From an uncultured Eubacterium sp. (GTDB lineage Bacteria; Bacillota; Clostridia; Lachnospirales; Lachnospiraceae): DNA of 13,289 bases. Each line of letters begins with the position of its first letter. Positions within the stretch are counted from its first letter, which is position 1. Shown in pieces: positions 7,819-13,289 of this stretch. A program made the position numbers and the translations under genes. Below the pieces are notes generated by a model that worked only from the letters and a program-made list of their open reading frames with translations, was not told the origin of the DNA and made no database searches. The stretch spans positions 1 through 13,289 of the forward strand of contig URGC01000069.1 of NCBI GenBank assembly GCA_900547255.1, read 5' to 3'.

Positions 7819-8080
7819 ATTTCAAAAAACTCCTTTTCAAGTCCTCATATACAGTCTTTTCAACTGGCATCTTAAATGACCTTTCAAGTCCCTTTGATGA
7901 TATTGCTTTCTCAAGGCAGTCCGCATTAGGACATATATATGCGCCTCTTCCGTTTTTCTTGCCTGTCTCATCAAGTAAAATCCCCTCATCGCATTTTATT
8001 ATGCGGACAAGAGATTTCTTATCTTTCATCTGTCTACAGCCTATACACTGTCTCTGAGGTTGTTTCTTTATTGTACCCAA
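7805..8080 (-). CDS. YlxR-family RNA-binding protein (RnpM-like)
   Basis: YlxR is a small nus-operon protein; the B. subtilis protein has been linked to RNase P RNA binding and renamed RnpM. The 91-residue product carries the family signature QRQCIGCRQMKDKKSLVRI (11-27 region, cysteines 12 and 15) and GRGAYIC (44-50), with another cysteine at 55. These could form a four-cysteine cluster. The frame opens after a stop with only a TTG (8080) before the signature. GGAG lies about nine bases upstream, so TTG is the likely start. It follows nusA by about 33 bases and overlaps ylxQ. Confidence 0.88.
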   Translation of the reverse strand: MGTIKKQPQRQCIGCRQMKDKKSLVRIIKCDEGILLDETGKKNGRGAYICPNADCLEKAISSKGLERSFKMPVEKTVYEDLKRSFLKFETR

Positions 8081-8113
8081 ATTCTAATCACTCCCAGCCT
8101 GCAAAAAGTTTAT

Positions 8114-9331
8114 TTATTCTTCAACAACATCTGAAGCTTCTTCTGTGAATACTAATTCCTCATCATCAATATCTGACTCTGCTTCCTTAGCGCCATCAGC
8201 TTCTACTGCTGACTCACTCTTAATATCAATGCTGTATCCTGTAAGCTTTGCTGCAAGACGGACATTCTGTCCTGCCTTACCAATTGCAAGTGATAACTGC
8301 TGGTCTGATACAACAACTGTTGCCTTCTTTGCATTCTCATCATCATAAGCTGATATTGATACAGCCTTTGCTGGGCTTAACGCATTGAATATATACTGTG
8401 CTGGATTCTCGCTCCACTCAATTACATCTATCTGCTCATTGCCAAGTTCATTAACGATTGCTCTTACTCTTGCACCGTTAACACCTACACATGCTCCGAC
8501 TGGATCTACGTTAGGGTCTTCTGCCTTAACAGCAATCTTAGTTCTTGAACCCTCTTCTCTTGCAATGCTTACAATCTTGACAATGCCATCCTTTATCTCA
8601 GATACTTCTGACTCAAATAATCTCTTGACAAGTAATGGTGTCTTTCTTGAAACTCTTATAACAAGTGGTCCTGACTTTTCCTTATCGCCGTTAGAATCAT
8701 CCTGCTGCTTATTATTACCATTAGAAACCTCTAACACATAAAGCTTGATTCTGTCGCCTCTCTGGAATGTCTCGCCCTTAACACACTCATTCTTCTTAAG
8801 TGTTGTCTGTGTCTTGCCAATATCAACTAAAACATTGCCTCTCTCATCAATTCTCTGGACAATACCTGTTATAATCTCATGTTCCTTTGAATGATACTCA
8901 TTGTAGATAGCAGCTTTCTCTTCTTCTCTTATCTTCTGGACGATTGTGCCCTTGGCATTCTTAGCTGCTCTTCTTGAGAACTCTTCTGATTTGATTTCAA
9001 CCTTTACTGTATCACCAACATTGCAATATGGGCTGATTTTTCTTGCATCAGCTAAAAGTATCTCTTTACCATATGGGATATTTAACTTCTGGCTCTTCTT
9101 GATATCCTCTGTTGTCTCGCCTGGTGTAAGCTCATCAACTACAGTTCTTACTGCATATATGTGGAAATCTCCTGTAATTCTGTCAAGTGAAACCTCACAA
9201 TTATCCACTGTGTTAAACTGCTGCTTGAACTCCTCACGTAATGACTTCTCGATTGTATCAAGCATTACCTCTTTGCTGATTCCATTCTCTTTCTCCAACG
9301 CATCAAGTGCTGATATTAATTCTTTGCTCAT
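8114..9331 (-). CDS. nusA: Transcription elongation/termination factor NusA
   Basis: NusA binds RNA polymerase near the RNA exit channel and modulates pausing, termination and antitermination. The 405-residue protein has the N-terminal polymerase-binding domain (1-130) and an S1 domain (about 150-228, [22 protein letters not shown]). KH1 contains [18 protein letters not shown] (279-296) and KH2 contains [20 protein letters not shown] (349-368). An acidic tail follows from about residue 375, rich in Glu and Asp. There are no additional acidic-repeat domains of the proteobacterial type, as is usual in Firmicutes. A polar stretch at 203-220 (Asn, Gln, Asp, Gly, Lys) is inserted in the last S1 loop and is longer than I would expect. 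The ATG at 9331 has AGGAGG close upstream. Confidence 0.97.
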   Translation of the reverse strand: MSKELISALDALEKENGISKEVMLDTIEKSLREEFKQQFNTVDNCEVSLDRITGDFHIYAVRTVVDELTPGETTEDIKKSQKLNIPYGKEILLADARKISPYCNVGDTVKVEIKSEEFSRRAAKNAKGTIVQKIREEEKAAIYNEYHSKEHEIITGIVQRIDERGNVLVDIGKTQTTLKKNECVKGETFQRGDRIKLYVLEVSNGNNKQQDDSNGDKEKSGPLVIRVSRKTPLLVKRLFESEVSEIKDGIVKIVSIAREEGSRTKIAVKAEDPNVDPVGACVGVNGARVRAIVNELGNEQIDVIEWSENPAQYIFNALSPAKAVSISAYDDENAKKATVVVSDQQLSLAIGKAGQNVRLAAKLTGYSIDIKSESAVEADGAKEAESDIDDEELVFTEEASDVVEE

Positions 9332-9358
9332 TGTATCCTCCTTCGCCTCTTAGCTTAA

Positions 9359-9826
9359 TTAATCGCAAAATGCTAATGATATTTTAGCAATATTTTTTCT
9401 ATCCAATGTATACGAATCACCATTATCACCTTCAAGCGTAACAGTGTTCTCATCAAATGCTGACAACACGCCAGTGTATTCTTTAGCTTTATCAACCGGC
9501 TTATATAACTTAACATCTACAAGCTTGCCTATAGATCTCTTATAGTCTTTCTCTTTCTTTAAAGGTCTTGTAAGACCAGGTGAGCTTACTTCAAATATAT
9601 ACTGCTCGCTGATATAATCTTCTCTGTCAAGTATCTCATTGAATGCCCTGCTTATCTCTTCGCAGTCATTGACAGATATTCCACCATCTTTATCAATGTA
9701 GACTCTTAAGTACCACTCGCTTCCTTCTTTTACAAATTCAACATCAACAAGTTCAAAGCCTTTCTCATCTACTAACGGCTGAATCAGTTCCTCAGTCTTT
9801 GATTCATAGCTTTCACTTTTGCTCAT
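9359..9826 (-). CDS. rimP: Ribosome maturation factor RimP
   Basis: RimP assists early 30S assembly. The 155-residue product is of normal length. It has the conserved N-terminal KGFELVDVEFVKEGSEWYLRVYIDKDGGI region read across residues 22-50, NDCEEISRAFNEILD (53-67), and FEVSSPGLTRPLK (78-90), which is the family's most distinctive motif. A C-terminal SH3-like barrel covers about 95-155. The ATG at 9826 has AGGTGA seven bases upstream. It is the first protein gene of the operon; nusA follows after 27 bases. Upstream are the tRNA-Glu gene and its terminator, leaving only about 50 bases for a promoter. I see no convincing one there, so some expression may come from tRNA read-through. Confidence 0.95.
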   Translation of the reverse strand: MSKSESYESKTEELIQPLVDEKGFELVDVEFVKEGSEWYLRVYIDKDGGISVNDCEEISRAFNEILDREDYISEQYIFEVSSPGLTRPLKKEKDYKRSIGKLVDVKLYKPVDKAKEYTGVLSAFDENTVTLEGDNGDSYTLDRKNIAKISLAFCD

Positions 9827-9877
9827 CCATTCATCACCTTTCTAACGTATTCAATTGTAATCATTGCATAATCACGC

Positions 9878-9908
9878 AAAAGGAGTGGACACAATGTCCA
9901 CTCCTTTC
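9878..9908 (-). terminator. Intrinsic terminator between tRNA-Glu and rimP
   Basis: A 12-bp perfect stem (AAAGGAGTGGAC with GTCCACTCCTTT) closes a 5-nt loop at 9891-9895. On the minus strand the stem runs into a short U-run (UUUUGCG). The U tract is short and partly inside the stem, so termination may be incomplete and let some transcription pass into rimP. The plus-strand orientation also ends in UUU. Confidence 0.7.
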
Positions 9909-9923
9909 AAGTAAAATATACAG

Positions 9924-9995
9924 TAGCCAATAGGGGAATCGAACCCCTGTTTCCGCCGTGAGAGGGCGGCGTCTTAACCGCTTGACCAATGAACC
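9924..9995 (-). tRNA. tRNA-Glu (anticodon CUC)
   Basis: The minus strand folds as a tRNA of 72 nt without encoded CCA. It has a D arm (TGGTCAAGCGGTTAAGAC) and a perfect 5-bp anticodon stem CCGCC/GGCGG enclosing loop CTCTCAC. It also has a perfect T stem AGGGG/CCCCT with loop TTCGATT. The anticodon CUC reads GAG (Glu), and the D-arm and anticodon-stem sequence is typical of tRNA-Glu. The acceptor stem is poor as read: GGTTCAT against ATTGGCT gives one C.U mismatch and three G.U pairs. It could be a functional variant, a decayed gene, or a sequence error. A strong promoter lies upstream and a terminator downstream. Confidence 0.9.
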
Positions 9996-10006
9996 GGACA
10001 AGTGAT

Positions 10007-10080
10007 ACTATAACACCCTCTCACAAAAAATGCAAGTACTTTTTTTATATTTTTTGATTTTTTTGAAAAAAATATATTAT
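10007..10080 (-). promoter_or_regulatory. Strong promoter of tRNA-Glu with A/T-rich upstream element
   Basis: TTGCAT (10035-10030) and TATAGT (10012-10007) on the minus strand are separated by 17 bp. The predicted start is about five bases before the mature tRNA end at 9995. The 45 bases upstream of the -35 are almost entirely A and T with several A and T runs, matching an UP element that contacts the RNA polymerase alpha subunits, as is common for stable-RNA promoters. Confidence 0.8.
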
Positions 10081-10110
10081 TACGTCAATTTTGCCCGAAA
10101 AACTGCGGGT

Positions 10111-11127
10111 TTACGCCTCATATCCATTTGGATTATTTTTCTGCCATCTCCAGGAATCTTCACACATCTCGCGGATTCCGTACTGTGCCTTCCAGCCAAG
10201 TTCTCGCTCTGCCTTAGACGGATCACAATAGCAGGTTGCAATATCTCCCGCTCTTCTCGGCTTAATCACATATGGAATCTTTACTCCATTTGCCTCCTCG
10301 AAGTTCTTCACAATATCTAATACACTGTAGCCGTGACCGGTTCCGAGATTATAGATGCCAAGTCCGATTTTTTCCTCAATCTTCTTTAATGCCTTTACAT
10401 GGCCAAGTGCAAGGTCTACCACATGGATATAATCTCTCACACCTGTTCCGTCCGGCGTATCATAATCATTGCCGAACACTCCAAGCTCTTTTAATTTGCC
10501 GACTGCCACCTGTGTCACATACGGCATCAGGTTATTCGGGATACCGTTTGGATTCTCCCCTAACATACCGCTCTTATGCGCACCAATCGGGTTAAAGTAA
10601 CGGAGCAGAATCACATTCCATTCCGGGTCAGCCTTCTGGATATCGGTTAAAATCTGCTCTAACATGGATTTCGTCCAGCCATACGGGTTGGTGCACTGTC
10701 CCTTCGGGCACTCTTCCGTAATCGGAATCTCTGCCGGGTCTCCGTAAACAGTGGCCGAAGAAGAGAAAATGATATTCTTGCAGCCGTTCTTTCGCATTTC
10801 ATCCACCAGTGTTAAAGTTCCTGCGATATTGTTGTTATAGTATTCCCATGGTTTTGCTACAGATTCCCCAACTGCTTTTAGTCCCGCAAAATGAATGCAG
10901 CTATCGATTTTTTCTTTTTCAAAAATTGTCTGTAAAATGGTTCTGTCTAAAATGTCTCCTTTATAAAAGGTAACCTTCTTCCCCGTCAGTTTCTCTACAC
11001 GCTCTAATGATTTCTCTGATGCGTTGCTCAAGTTATCAAGCACAACCACTTCATAACCTGCATTTAATAACTCCACACAAGTGTGACTACCGATATAACC
11101 GGCTCCTCCGGTAACTAAAACTGCCAT
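10111..11127 (-). CDS. galE: UDP-glucose 4-epimerase
   Basis: GalE interconverts UDP-glucose and UDP-galactose, the epimerase step of the Leloir pathway and a source of UDP-galactose for surface glycans. The 338-residue protein is an extended short-chain dehydrogenase: NAD-binding GGAGYIGSH (7-15), [11 protein letters not shown] (121-131, Ser124), and NPYGWTK (147-153) with Tyr149 and Lys153 in the catalytic positions. The substrate part includes [14 protein letters not shown] and [12 protein letters not shown]. The ATG at 11127 follows GAGGGAAT. No other Leloir gene (galK, galT, galM) is in the window, so it may serve glycan synthesis or a distant pathway. GC content and codons differ from the operon at 1-9826. 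It is divergent from the AraC-type gene. Only a weak 4-bp hairpin follows it. Confidence 0.97.
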   Translation of the reverse strand: MAVLVTGGAGYIGSHTCVELLNAGYEVVVLDNLSNASEKSLERVEKLTGKKVTFYKGDILDRTILQTIFEKEKIDSCIHFAGLKAVGESVAKPWEYYNNNIAGTLTLVDEMRKNGCKNIIFSSSATVYGDPAEIPITEECPKGQCTNPYGWTKSMLEQILTDIQKADPEWNVILLRYFNPIGAHKSGMLGENPNGIPNNLMPYVTQVAVGKLKELGVFGNDYDTPDGTGVRDYIHVVDLALGHVKALKKIEEKIGLGIYNLGTGHGYSVLDIVKNFEEANGVKIPYVIKPRRAGDIATCYCDPSKAERELGWKAQYGIREMCEDSWRWQKNNPNGYEA

Positions 11128-11176
11128 ATTCCCTCTTCCTTTCTTCTAACTATCTTACTTCCTTTTACATGACTAT

Positions 11177-11205
11177 ATCTTATCTCATTCTGCCCGGATT
11201 GTATA
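11177..11205 (-). promoter_or_regulatory. Possible galE promoter
   Basis: TATACA (11205-11200) and TAAGAT (11182-11177) on the minus strand are 17 bp apart, each matching four of six consensus bases. It is the best pair I see in the 173-bp region divergent from the AraC-type gene, but it is weak; an activator or another start may be used. Confidence 0.3.
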
Positions 11206-11208
11206 GCC

Positions 11209-11237
11209 AAAAATGTATAAATTATATGTAAAAATGT
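11209..11237 (+). promoter_or_regulatory. Candidate AraC-type operator: direct repeat with 21-bp period
   Basis: AAAAATGT occurs at 11209-11216 and again at 11230-11237, two helical turns apart, and the second copy touches the -35 of the regulator gene. An inverted partner of the related ATGTAAAA lies at 11163-11170. AraC-family proteins typically bind direct repeats of about this spacing next to a -35. The region is A/T-rich, so chance is possible. Confidence 0.35.
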
Positions 11238-11265
11238 TGCGCACACCGCTTTTTCTTTTTATAAT
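11237..11265 (+). promoter_or_regulatory. Promoter of the AraC-family regulator
   Basis: TTGCGC (11237-11242) and a consensus TATAAT (11260-11265) are separated by 17 bp. The predicted start is near 11272, giving a leader of about 30 nt with AAAGGAGT before the ATG at 11301. Confidence 0.75.
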
Positions 11266-11300
11266 AGAGATTACAGGAAACTTTTTAAAGGAGTATTTCC

Positions 11301-12128
11301 ATGAACAAAAATTATAAAAATTCCTATAAGGTAACGGAAAAGGAGTTAGTCTCCCTCTCCGTCTATAACGTTGGATTTCAAAAATGTGACCCTCTGCATC
11401 AATGGGGCCCCGGTATCCGGGATCACTACCTGATTCACTATATCATCTGCGGTCATGGCTTCTACCAGGTCGGCGGTCAGACCTACGCCCTGCACGCCGG
11501 TGACAGCTTTTTAGTTTATCCCAACACCGAGGTTCTCTACTATGCCGACCGCAGTGACCCCTGGGAATATGCGTGGGTCGGTTTTACCGGAAGTGACGCC
11601 TCCATGATTCTAAAAGCAACGGACTTTTCACCATCCCATCCCATCATCGCAGATACGCCCTCCGGCGATGCCATCCACCGGCAGATTCTTCACATCTATG
11701 ATGCAAGAGGCAACGAATTTGAACATGCTGTGGAAATGACCGGTCGTCTCTATACCATGCTGGCATTGTTTCTGCACGGCGCAACCTCCTCCGAAAGCCG
11801 CAATTCGACCAACAGTTATGTCCAGAAAGGAATTGAATATATTTCTTCCAATTACTCCTATGCAATTACCGTGGAAGACATTGCAGACTATGTGGGTGTC
11901 AGCAGAAGTCATCTGTTCCGCTCTTTTGAAACAGTACTGGGGCAGTCCCCAAAAGAATATCTGACAGACTTTCGCTTGAAACAGGCATGCTATCTGCTTG
12001 AACACTCTGACCTCTCCATTACGGCGATTGCAAATTCTCTGGGCTTTGACAACAGCCTGTATTTTTCCAAAACATTTCATAAAAAAAAGGAGATGTCCCC
12101 GAAGGATTACCGGAAACAATTCCGGTAA
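11301..12128 (+). CDS. AraC-family transcriptional regulator with N-terminal cupin sensor domain
   Basis: The protein has 275 residues. The N-terminal half (about 20-160) matches the AraC-type sugar-binding/dimerisation domain: RDHYLIHYIICGHGFYQVGGQ (read across 40-60), YALHAGDSFLVYP (62-74) and PWEYAWVGFTG (87-97). The C-terminal two-helix-turn-helix domain covers about 172-275, with ITVEDIADYVGVSRSHLFRSF (189-209) and ITAIANSLGFDNSLYFSKTFHK (240-261), ending in MSPKDYRKQFR. Such regulators usually activate sugar-utilisation genes; the ligand is not evident. ATG at 11301 is preceded by AAAGGAGT. It is divergent from galE and could control it or itself through the repeats at 11209-11237. Its last codons are part of a terminator shared with the chemoreceptor gene. 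Codon use is richer in GC than the nus operon. Confidence 0.94.
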   Translation: MNKNYKNSYKVTEKELVSLSVYNVGFQKCDPLHQWGPGIRDHYLIHYIICGHGFYQVGGQTYALHAGDSFLVYPNTEVLYYADRSDPWEYAWVGFTGSDASMILKATDFSPSHPIIADTPSGDAIHRQILHIYDARGNEFEHAVEMTGRLYTMLALFLHGATSSESRNSTNSYVQKGIEYISSNYSYAITVEDIADYVGVSRSHLFRSFETVLGQSPKEYLTDFRLKQACYLLEHSDLSITAIANSLGFDNSLYFSKTFHKKKEMSPKDYRKQFR

Positions 12129-12150
12129 TTCTTCGGGGCATCGCCCTTTT
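12081..12150. terminator. Bidirectional terminator overlapping the 3' end of the AraC-family gene
   Basis: A 17-bp stem (12097-12113 with 12122-12138, one G.U pair) closes an 8-nt loop and is extended by GATG/CATC past one bulged base. For minus-strand transcripts from the chemoreceptor gene it is followed by three bases and then eight U residues (12088-12081), a good intrinsic terminator. On the plus strand it is followed by GCCCUUUU, less ideal. The stem encodes the last residues and the stop codon (12126-12128) of the regulator, and the U tract is the complement of three Lys codons. Confidence 0.85.
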
Positions 12151-12159
12151 CTCCCACTT

Positions 12160-13289
12160 TTATGCAATTGTAAATTTTGCAATCTCCTGATTTAACGCCT
12201 CCGCCAATACCGCAACTTCCTGACCGGAGGTTGCCAGTTTCGTAATGGATGTATTCTGCAGATTCACAGACGCAGACGCCTCCTCCATACATGCCGCATT
12301 CTCCTCTGACAATGCCGACAAATCATTAATGACATCAATAATGTTTTTGCGGCTCTCCTTCATTTCCTTAGTGGAATCTGCAAGCACATTGCATTTCTGT
12401 TCCATCTGAAGGATTGTCGAAGTAATCTCCTCAAATTTACTTCTTGTCTGTTCCACGCTCTCGCTCTGCTCGACCGTTGTCTGTTCCATCAGTGCAATGT
12501 TCTCGACTGCTTCCTTCATTTTATCCAGCAGCTCATGTACCACTGCCTCAATCTCATTCGTCAAGAGATTCGTTTCCTGTGCCAGATTTCCAATCTCTGT
12601 TGCCACCACAGCAAAACCTCTTCCCGCCTCTCCGGCTCTTGCCGCCTCAATAGAGGCATTCAATGCCAGAAGATTTGTCTGGGATGCAATTCCACGGATT
12701 TGTTCACTTGCACCTTTAATCTTATCTGCCTGTCCGCTTGTCTCTTCCATTACCCTGTGTACCAGTTTGGAATTTTCATTGTTTGCAGAAGTCTTGTCCA
12801 CTAAAACATCGAGCACTTCTACTCCCTGATGTTCAATCGTCTCCACAGAACCAGCCGCCTCAAAGAGCCGTCCCATATTCTCTTCCACGTTTTCAATAAG
12901 GTCACTGAGCTTGCCCACCTGCACACTTCCCTCGGTTGTCTGCTGTGCCTGTGTCGTTGCGCCCGCTGCCACATCTTCCACTGTTTTGGACAACTGCGAA
13001 CTGCTGTCGCTTACTTCTGTGCAGATTCCGGAAAGTTCCTCTGACTGTCCCATCATTTTTTCTGCAACATCATGAATATTTGCAATCATTGCTGTAAGTT
13101 TTTCCTGCATATTCAAAAAGCTTGTGCTTATCAGTCCGATTTCATCCGGACGTTTAGCATATCGTTCAATCAAAGTCCGGTTTTTCATTGTAAGATTATA
13201 CTGTGCCATCTGTTGGATTTCCGGTGCCAGTGCACTGATTGGTGCAAGTAACATCAGACGGATTCCCACTATCAACAGAATAATAATAA
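12160..13289 (-). CDS. Methyl-accepting chemotaxis protein, N-terminal part beyond the window
   Basis: This is a transmembrane chemoreceptor that signals through CheA/CheW. The frame is open to the window end, about 375 visible codons. The first visible residues (Ile/Leu/Val-rich, before [11 protein letters not shown]) look like the end of a membrane helix. Counting from codon 13275, a HAMP linker covers about 11-65. The cytoplasmic coiled coil follows, with the conserved tip [33 protein letters not shown] read across 193-225, where CheA and CheW bind, then the return coil. It ends [11 protein letters not shown] without a CheR-docking pentapeptide. The ligand domain is missing from the window. 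An internal TTG at 13275 is not the true start. It converges on the AraC-type gene and shares its terminator. Confidence 0.95.
   Translation of the reverse strand, partial: IIILLIVGIRLMLLAPISALAPEIQQMAQYNLTMKNRTLIERYAKRPDEIGLISTSFLNMQEKLTAMIANIHDVAEKMMGQSEELSGICTEVSDSSSQLSKTVEDVAAGATTQAQQTTEGSVQVGKLSDLIENVEENMGRLFEAAGSVETIEHQGVEVLDVLVDKTSANNENSKLVHRVMEETSGQADKIKGASEQIRGIASQTNLLALNASIEAARAGEAGRGFAVVATEIGNLAQETNLLTNEIEAVVHELLDKMKEAVENIALMEQTTVEQSESVEQTRSKFEEITSTILQMEQKCNVLADSTKEMKESRKNIIDVINDLSALSEENAACMEEASASVNLQNTSITKLATSGQEVAVLAEALNQEIAKFTIA

Noticed and set aside
9854..9880. Possible rimP promoter, TTGCGT and TACAAT on the minus strand
   Set aside because: The spacer is only 15 bp and the -35 overlaps the tRNA terminator U-run; too weak to call.
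10094..10109. Hairpin after galE as a terminator
   Set aside because: Only a 4-bp CCCG/CGGG stem with an 8-nt loop; the T-rich run lies well downstream rather than next to the stem.
9924..10110. Attachment site or mobile element at the tRNA gene
   Set aside because: No integrase gene, no repeat of the tRNA 3' end seen elsewhere in the window, and the compositionally different DNA is on the 5' side of the tRNA.
11628..12182. Minus-strand open frame opposite the AraC-type gene (184 codons)
   Set aside because: It is antisense to a clear two-domain regulator and crosses the shared terminator; no recognisable protein features.

Overview
The window looks like a low-to-moderate GC Firmicute, most likely a gut Clostridia/Lachnospiraceae-type bacterium. 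The reasons are gene order (rimP-nusA-ylxR-ylxQ-infB-rbfA-nrnA-truB-ribF-rpsO-pnp), the Gram-positive accessory genes ylxR, ylxQ and nrnA, strong AGGAGG-type ribosome binding sites, and a very Asn-rich N-terminal region in IF2. The genus assignment is inference.

Positions 1-9826, all minus strand, hold the conserved nus/infB translation-transcription operon, read from right to left. In transcription order it carries rimP (30S maturation), nusA (transcription elongation), ylxR and ylxQ (small RNA-binding proteins), infB (IF2), rbfA (30S maturation), nrnA (DHH nanoRNase/phosphatase), truB (tRNA psi55 synthase), ribF (FAD synthesis), rpsO (S15) and the 5' part of pnp (PNPase, cut by the window start). 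Genes are tightly packed, with several overlapping stops and starts. rpsO has its own promoter, a structured leader and an intrinsic terminator. pnp is preceded by a very long, almost perfect hairpin.

Positions 9878-10080 carry a tRNA-Glu(CUC) gene at the head of this operon, with a strong promoter, an A/T-rich upstream element and an intrinsic terminator. This parallels the position of metY in E. coli. Its acceptor stem is poorly paired as read.

Positions 10081-13289 are different in character: hand-sampled GC rises from about 40% to about 50%, and Pro and Arg codons shift to CCG/CCC and CGN. This part has galE (minus), a divergent AraC-family regulator (plus) with its own promoter and a candidate direct-repeat operator, and a convergent methyl-accepting chemotaxis protein (minus, 5' end beyond the window). 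The last two share a bidirectional terminator that lies inside the end of the regulator's coding sequence.

I did not find a clearly new defence, mobile or biosynthetic system. The best leads are RNA-level: the pnp leader hairpin with a possible pseudoknot, the rpsO leader with mutually exclusive helices, the odd tRNA acceptor stem, and the repeat-built disordered domain of IF2.
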